Source: Spartobacteria bacterium
Lineage (GTDB): Bacteria > Verrucomicrobiota > Verrucomicrobiia > Chthoniobacterales > UBA10450
Assembly (NCBI GenBank): GCA_003169975.1
Contig: PNAA01000035.1
Location: 36,805 to 100,804 of the forward strand
Length of the DNA: 64,000 nt
Direction: 5' to 3'
This document shows, one piece after another, positions 60,049 through 64,000 of this stretch. Under the pieces are notes generated by a model. It searched no databases and was not told the origin of the DNA. It saw nothing but the letters and a program-made list of their open reading frames with translations. The stretch's first letter is position 1. Every line of letters starts with the position of its first letter. The position numbers were made by a program, and so were the translations under genes.

Positions 60049-61473
60049 GTGCCACGACAAAGACGAGAATACCCGCCACCTGTTCGGTTCGAGAATCCAC
60101 GGTTAGGCGCTCTGGATCCCTCAGTTCGCGCCAGCCCGGTTGGTTTGCTTCACGTTGGCACGCGCGCCTCGAACGCTCTCGGCGGCGCACGTGTCAGCTC
60201 AATCGGCGAGCTGATCCTGGCCGCACGTCGTGGTTTTGTTGCACAAGGCGCCGGACCGAAATCGGTCGCCGAAATCGAAGAGGCGCTCTATTCGCTCTCT
60301 CGATCCATCGGCAGGGACGGCCGCGTTGATTGGCTCCGCTATGCAACGAATCGTCACTTTCTGATCCTGCCCCAGAAGGATTCTTCCAAACTTTCCGGTC
60401 GCCAGTTCTTGCAACTTTTTCCCGTGCTCCTCGAGACGGCTGTTGAGTCCGCCTGCGGCGCGCGTGGGAAATTATTCTTCCGGCGATCTCTCTTGGGGCA
60501 TGATTCGGCAAAGGCGACCGGGCGACATTTGGGGGTCACCCGCCAGGCGACCTCACTTATTAAGGAAAAGGTTTTGCGGATGCTGCGAGGAGCGATCTTC
60601 AACGACGATTACCGCGGCTGTCGTTTTCGGTTTCGTCACGCTTTCCTCATTCCACTGCGCGAGCTCAGAGGAGCTCTAAGCGCAACGCACGGTCGTGCAC
60701 TTACCTATACGGAGTGGGAACGAGTATTGGAGGAGACTTGGGGCGTTACTGCGATTGAAGTCGCCCCAGTCGAAAAGCTGCTTTTTTCGATCATCGACTA
60801 TCAGGTCGTGCGCCCGGCTCGCGCGCAAATCCAGGCCATCGTTCTGCCAAAAGATCGAAGCGTGTTGCCGCTTAGAAGTGCCATTGCTGATACCGCACGC
60901 TTACTGAAGCGAGAGTTCCCGAAAGGGCTTTCCAAACAGCAACTATTCCGGGAGCTTCGCCGTTCCGATGGAAAGACCGCCCCGAGACTTCCCGAAATCC
61001 CTGCTTTGGTCAAAGCGATCCTGGGCGTGGAAGAATTTAACCCCAAGGGCAGAATCCGGGCTCGCGTCGAAAACATGTGGCGGATCACCGACCAGCTCGA
61101 GCGGATCCTTCGCGAAAGAGGCACGCCAATGCGCCCGCGAGAGCTCGCGGCGGAAATCGGAAAGTTTAAGGGTAAAGCGGGCTCCGTAAGGGCTTCTCGA
61201 AACGTCGGAAGCGCGTTGTCGGGCGATAAGCGTTTCAAGCCAATCGGGCGAAGCGGTGTCTGGGCGCTCCGCGAGTGGAATCATATTGAAGCGCGGACGG
61301 TCGCCGACATTTCGGCCGATTTTATTCGTCACGCGGCGCGGCCGATGACAGAGGCAGAGCTATTTGATCTGATTTCCCCGCGGCGGTCGGTCAGCAAAGG
61401 GTCGATTGGGTCATTGCTTCGCGAGGACGGAAGATTTCGTCGCACTAAGCCAATCACTTGGGAGCTTAAGTAA
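60049..61473 (+). CDS. Alpha-CTD-like / sigma-4-like / winged-helix protein
   Basis: From GTG 60049 (MPRQRREYPPPVRF) the protein has 474 residues. Residues about 25-85 resemble the RNA polymerase alpha C-terminal domain: VGTRASNALGGARVSSIGEL..GPKSVAEIEEAL, compare SVRSANCL and GRKSLNEIKE. About 165-185 (GRHLGVTRQATSLIKEKVLRML) looks like a sigma region 4 recognition helix. The C-terminal 120 residues hold two HARE-HTH-like winged helices (FKPIGRSGVWALREW, FRRTKPITWELK). A DNA-binding or transcription-associated role is likely. The extra codons to 60025 lie in relic sequence. Confidence 0.6.
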   Translation: MPRQRREYPPPVRFENPRLGALDPSVRASPVGLLHVGTRASNALGGARVSSIGELILAARRGFVAQGAGPKSVAEIEEALYSLSRSIGRDGRVDWLRYATNRHFLILPQKDSSKLSGRQFLQLFPVLLETAVESACGARGKLFFRRSLLGHDSAKATGRHLGVTRQATSLIKEKVLRMLRGAIFNDDYRGCRFRFRHAFLIPLRELRGALSATHGRALTYTEWERVLEETWGVTAIEVAPVEKLLFSIIDYQVVRPARAQIQAIVLPKDRSVLPLRSAIADTARLLKREFPKGLSKQQLFRELRRSDGKTAPRLPEIPALVKAILGVEEFNPKGRIRARVENMWRITDQLERILRERGTPMRPRELAAEIGKFKGKAGSVRASRNVGSALSGDKRFKPIGRSGVWALREWNHIEARTVADISADFIRHAARPMTEAELFDLISPRRSVSKGSIGSLLREDGRFRRTKPITWELK

Positions 61474-61566
61474 GGGCTCGCACCTCCTTGGCTGCGAAAA
61501 ACATGCACCTCGTTTCGACGTAGCGGTGCCCCGCAGCACTAACTATCACGATTTTGTCGCCGCTCT

Positions 61567-61920
61567 TCATGGTTTTCGCTTTCGGCCAGTAATCAGCAGG
61601 TAGGTGAATCCCGATTCGATGAGCACAAGCTTGCGAAAGAGCCTGTAATCGACCAAATCCCGTGCCCGAAAGCTCACCCACATGAGCGACATGATAAGCT
61701 GCCGAAAGGTCGCCGCGGTCAACGCATTGTCGATTGTCAGCTTATCCTCATCGAGCAGCTTCTGGAGCTCCGACAGGCTCCCCCTGCACTGGCTTATCTT
61801 CAGTCGGAATTCGTCTTTCGCCGGCATGTCCGGCAGATCGTCCGCCCCGGATTCTACGCGCGAACAGAATATCTCTGCTTGCAACATTAATTCGGTCAGA
61901 AGTGCCGTCTCTTCGTCCAT
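61567..61920 (-). CDS. Hypothetical helical protein
   Basis: The 117-residue product (MDEETALLTELMLQAEIFCSRVESGADDLPD..) is acidic in the first half and basic in the second, and almost all helical. It ends KLVLIESGFTYLLITGRKRKP. Leu-rich heptads (SLSELQKLLDEDKLTIDNAL) suggest helix bundling. I recognise no family. It is convergent with the alpha-CTD-like gene. Confidence 0.5.
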   Translation of the reverse strand: MDEETALLTELMLQAEIFCSRVESGADDLPDMPAKDEFRLKISQCRGSLSELQKLLDEDKLTIDNALTAATFRQLIMSLMWVSFRARDLVDYRLFRKLVLIESGFTYLLITGRKRKP

Positions 61921-61991
61921 GGCTGTGCAAAAAATCGCAGTGGGTGGCCACTATCGCAGGAAAACTCTTCGGAGTGAAGCCCCGACCGAAG

Positions 61992-62111
61992 GGGAAATAG
62001 GGGTCAGGCATCATTTCTTGACAGCGAATCCATTCCCAAAGAGACCGCCGGTCCGCCTCATCCTGCAAGATTGCTTCGTGTCAGGATTTTCTGCCTGACC
62101 CCTATTTTCCC
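61992..62111 (+). mobile_element. 120-bp MITE-like element, copy 1
   Basis: Terminal inverted repeats GGAAATAGGGGTCAGGCA and TGCCTGACCCCTATTTTCC bound a 120-bp sequence with an inner pair TTGACAG/CTGTCA. Copies 2 and 3 lie at 63129 and 63437 in the same orientation. The ends resemble those recognised by IS200-like/REP-associated transposases, none of which is in the window. Confidence 0.8.
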
Positions 62112-62302
62112 TACTCGTGCCCAAGCTCCAGCTTGGGCACGCACTTGTCTCTGAAGCTCCAGCTTCTTCTGCGATCAAGCCACCCCGGATTTTCCGCGGC
62201 GGACATGCGCAACAGGGAACAGCGGCCCGCGCGTGGTGGAACCGCAAAGGGCCTGAGACATTGGGATTGACGTTCGCCAGCCTAATTCACAGCATGGGCG
62301 GC

Positions 62303-62983
62303 ATGAACCACCAAATGCCCGTTCGTTGCGGTTTCCGTTTTCTCGTTGCTGGCACGCTGTGCTTCGTCGCAGCGTCCACTTACGCGATCGACCCCACCGT
62401 TGTCGTCCCGAATAGCTCGCGAGGGACCGAGACTCTTCCCTCGCTTTCGTTCCCGTTCGACATCGGGCCGCACATCCTCAGCATGCGTTATCAGCAGCTT
62501 TATGCGGCGTCCCAGTTTGCCAGCATCGGCAGCGGCGGCCTCATTACGCAGATCGTTTTTCGCCCGGACACCGGCACCGGCAAACGCTTCCGAGCGACGC
62601 TTCCTGATGTCCAAATTAATCTCTCGACCACGAGTGTCGCGGACGACGCGCTCAGCCTTACTTTTGCGGATAACGTCGGTGCCGACGACACGGTGGTTTT
62701 TAGCGGCCCGCTTCCTTTGCAAAGCAAGAATCGAGGAAGCAACCCGAAGGACTTCGACATCGTGATTAACCTAACGACTCCGTTTTTCTACGATCCCACC
62801 AAGGGCAACCTGCTGCTCGATGTGCGAAACTTCGGCGGCGGAATGACGACCTTTTTCGATTCGGTCAGCGCGAGCGGCGACGGTGTTTCGCGGGTCGATA
62901 CCAATATCGACGGCGATGTGAACTCGCCGGTCGCGAATTACAAAGCGACGGACGCGCTGGTGACGGGTTTTAAGATTCGCTGA
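62303..62983 (+). CDS. Exported hypothetical protein
   Basis: ATG 62303 gives MNHQMPVRCGFRFLVAGTLCFVAASTYA, a clear signal peptide; several in-frame Met codons nearby (62294, 62315) are alternatives. The mature part of about 198 residues is beta-rich (LPDVQINLSTTSVADDALSLTFADNVGADDTVVF, TTPFFYDPTKGNLLLDVRNFGG). It resembles a concanavalin-like or 'choice-of-anchor' extracellular domain but shows no PEP-CTERM tail. The frame upstream to 62117 runs through repeat DNA and is not counted. Confidence 0.65.
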   Translation: MNHQMPVRCGFRFLVAGTLCFVAASTYAIDPTVVVPNSSRGTETLPSLSFPFDIGPHILSMRYQQLYAASQFASIGSGGLITQIVFRPDTGTGKRFRATLPDVQINLSTTSVADDALSLTFADNVGADDTVVFSGPLPLQSKNRGSNPKDFDIVINLTTPFFYDPTKGNLLLDVRNFGGGMTTFFDSVSASGDGVSRVDTNIDGDVNSPVANYKATDALVTGFKIR

Positions 62984-62989
62984 CGTCAG

Positions 62990-63124
62990 GCCGGGCGTGA
63001 TCTTTTGGCCGGCGCCCGAAATAAAGCGCTGATAGACGAACGACGCGGCGATCAGGATGAGCGCGACGCTGATGAAGGCGCCGATCCGGTAGAGTTCGCC
63101 GAGGCGAAGCTGATTTGTAATCGC
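62990..63124 (-). pseudogene. C-terminal fragment resembling DUF2339 membrane proteins
   Basis: The minus strand encodes LRLGELYRIGAFISVALILIAASFVYQRFISGA, the typical last membrane helix and tail of DUF2339-type proteins. It has no start and runs on without the usual stop. It lies next to MITE copy 2, which replaces whatever was upstream. Confidence 0.5.
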
Positions 63125-63128
63125 GAAG

Positions 63129-63247
63129 GGGAAATAGGCGTCAGGCATCATTTCTTGACAGCGAATCCATTCCCAAAGAAACCGCCGGTCCGCCTCGTCC
63201 TGCAAGATTGCTTCCTGTCAAGATTTGCTGCCTGACCCCTATTTTCC
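63129..63247 (+). mobile_element. 120-bp MITE-like element, copy 2
   Basis: Same sequence as copy 1 with about 6 differences (for example AGGCGTCAGG for AGGGGTCAGG at the left end). It is placed directly beside the DUF2339-like fragment. Confidence 0.8.
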
Positions 63248-63586
63248 TACGCACAGGTGATCAAATCGCTGGCGGAGATCGCGCATAATACGTCCCATTA
63301 GCCGACGGGCGAGGACGGCCGTCGGCCGAGTCAGGGAGGGTGTCTAACTTCCGAAACTTCGTGCTCTTCGTGGTTAGAAATCGACGGAACCAACCAGGCG
63401 TTAGACTCGGGCGCGGGAAAGCAGCCGGGGAACGGAGATAGGGCAAGCTCAGGCATCATTTTTTTGACAGCGAATCCATTCCCAAAGAAACCGCCGGTCC
63501 GCCTCATCCTGCAAGATTGCTTCCTGTCAAGATTTGCTGCCTGACCCCTATTTCCCCCTATTCAGGAGTCAAGCCAAAGATTCGCA
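63248..63586. other. Intergenic with repeat remnants
   Basis: No gene is seen. It contains a half copy of the CACGAAG-type repeat (CTTCGTGCTCTTCGTGG, about 63357) and MITE copy 3 (63437-63556). Confidence 0.5.
63437..63556 (+). mobile_element. 120-bp MITE-like element, copy 3
   Basis: The right two thirds match copies 1 and 2 nearly perfectly, but the left tip has decayed (GATAGGGCAAGCTCAGGCA), so one terminal repeat is damaged. Confidence 0.75.
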
Positions 63587-63796
63587 ATGTACCACTTCCT
63601 CGCGGCTGCGGGGTTTCGTTTTGTCGTAATGCCGGCAGTGATCGTGGCCAGCTCCGCGCTGACTATCGTTGTCCTTGATTCACGCTGGCGGCGCTATCCA
63701 CGGTTCCTAGCCATCCGATCAGCCAACCGCTGGCCGGACACGCTATTGGTGCGCTCCGAGGGCATCTACCAATCGGCATGGTTTTCCGGATTGTGA
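63587..63796 (+). CDS. Small hypothetical ORF, uncertain
   Basis: A 69-codon frame starts MYHFLAAAGFRFVVMPAVIVASSALTIVVLD, a possible signal-anchor, then an Arg-rich stretch. No family and no clear ribosome binding site; the tail looks less natural. Could be chance. Confidence 0.25.
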   Translation: MYHFLAAAGFRFVVMPAVIVASSALTIVVLDSRWRRYPRFLAIRSANRWPDTLLVRSEGIYQSAWFSGL

Positions 63797-63920
63797 CCGC
63801 AAGATTACAATCGCAAAAGAACCCAGATCTGTCTTGCCATGTCTTGGCACAGGATCATTATCGGTCCGTCCGGCAGCTCCGCCATGCGCCACCGGGGGTC
63901 GGCAAGATTGGAGAATCCCT

Positions 63921-64000
63921 ATGAAAACACTTCTTACTACCCTCTTGGTTGGCCTTCTAGTTTGGCAGCCCCTTCGATCCTCCCAAGGCGTCGTGCCGAT
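63921..64000 (+). CDS. Start of an exported protein (cut by window end)
   Basis: ATG 63921, preceded by a GGAGA sequence, opens MKTLLTTLLVGLLVWQPLRS, a good signal peptide with cleavage expected near SSQG. Only 26 codons are in the window, so the family is unknown. Confidence 0.6.
   Translation, partial: MKTLLTTLLVGLLVWQPLRSSQGVVP

Overview
The window is about 60% GC with bacterial gene structure. The gene families (cyclase/TPR sensor proteins, autotransporter-associated beta-strand proteins, DUF5069, DUF1353, signal peptidase with a large insertion) and the dense intergenic palindromes suggest a soil Verrucomicrobiota, probably near Chthoniobacterales. That placement is inferred from family content; no rRNA or tRNA gene was seen.

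Layout. 0-2.4 kb: DUF4404 protein, DUF1697 protein, 3-methyladenine DNA glycosylase I (tag), then a degenerate 21-bp tandem repeat. 2.4-24.3 kb: nine consecutive same-strand paralogues, each with an N-terminal class III nucleotide-cyclase-like domain, one membrane segment, a TolB/FlgO-like domain (or a variant of it) and C-terminal TPRs. Several are joined by ATGA/TTGA/GTGA overlaps; one carries a 1-base frameshift. The spacers before genes 1, 2 and 6, and the sequence just after gene 9, carry short ORFs that look like relics of another family's N-terminus (FFAELKRR motif). 24.5-37 kb: mostly core genes, namely rpsN, a CNNM/CorC transporter, a TonB-C-like lipoprotein, Mn superoxide dismutase, GNAT, beta-carbonic anhydrase, lepA, lepB, a squalene/phytoene synthase family enzyme and a UbiD decarboxylase. 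Imperfect palindromic repeats lie between them.

37-48 kb: methyltransferase, Anabaena-sensory-rhodopsin-transducer homologue, cupin, DUF2277, then three flavin-dependent halogenase-like enzymes with a stand-alone acyl carrier protein and a cation/proton antiporter. This looks like a small tailoring cluster acting on a carrier-bound substrate. 47-53.5 kb: one full autotransporter-associated beta-strand protein plus two loose copies of its C-terminus, a UDP-glucuronate decarboxylase, and a partly decayed segmental duplication containing DUF5069.

53.57-59.80 kb: a nested mobile structure. The outer element has about 110-bp terminal inverted repeats next to a 13-bp direct repeat and carries an FG-GAP/VCBS protein. 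Its left terminal repeat is split by a 3,154-bp IS1-family transposon with an 8-bp target duplication. That transposon carries an XRE/ImmA-type regulator-protease, an unrecognised partner protein and two small ORFs. The uninterrupted right terminal repeat preserves the empty site. 60-64 kb: a protein combining an RNAP alpha-CTD-like domain, a sigma-region-4-like helix and winged helices; small hypothetical and exported proteins; and three copies of a 120-bp MITE-like element.
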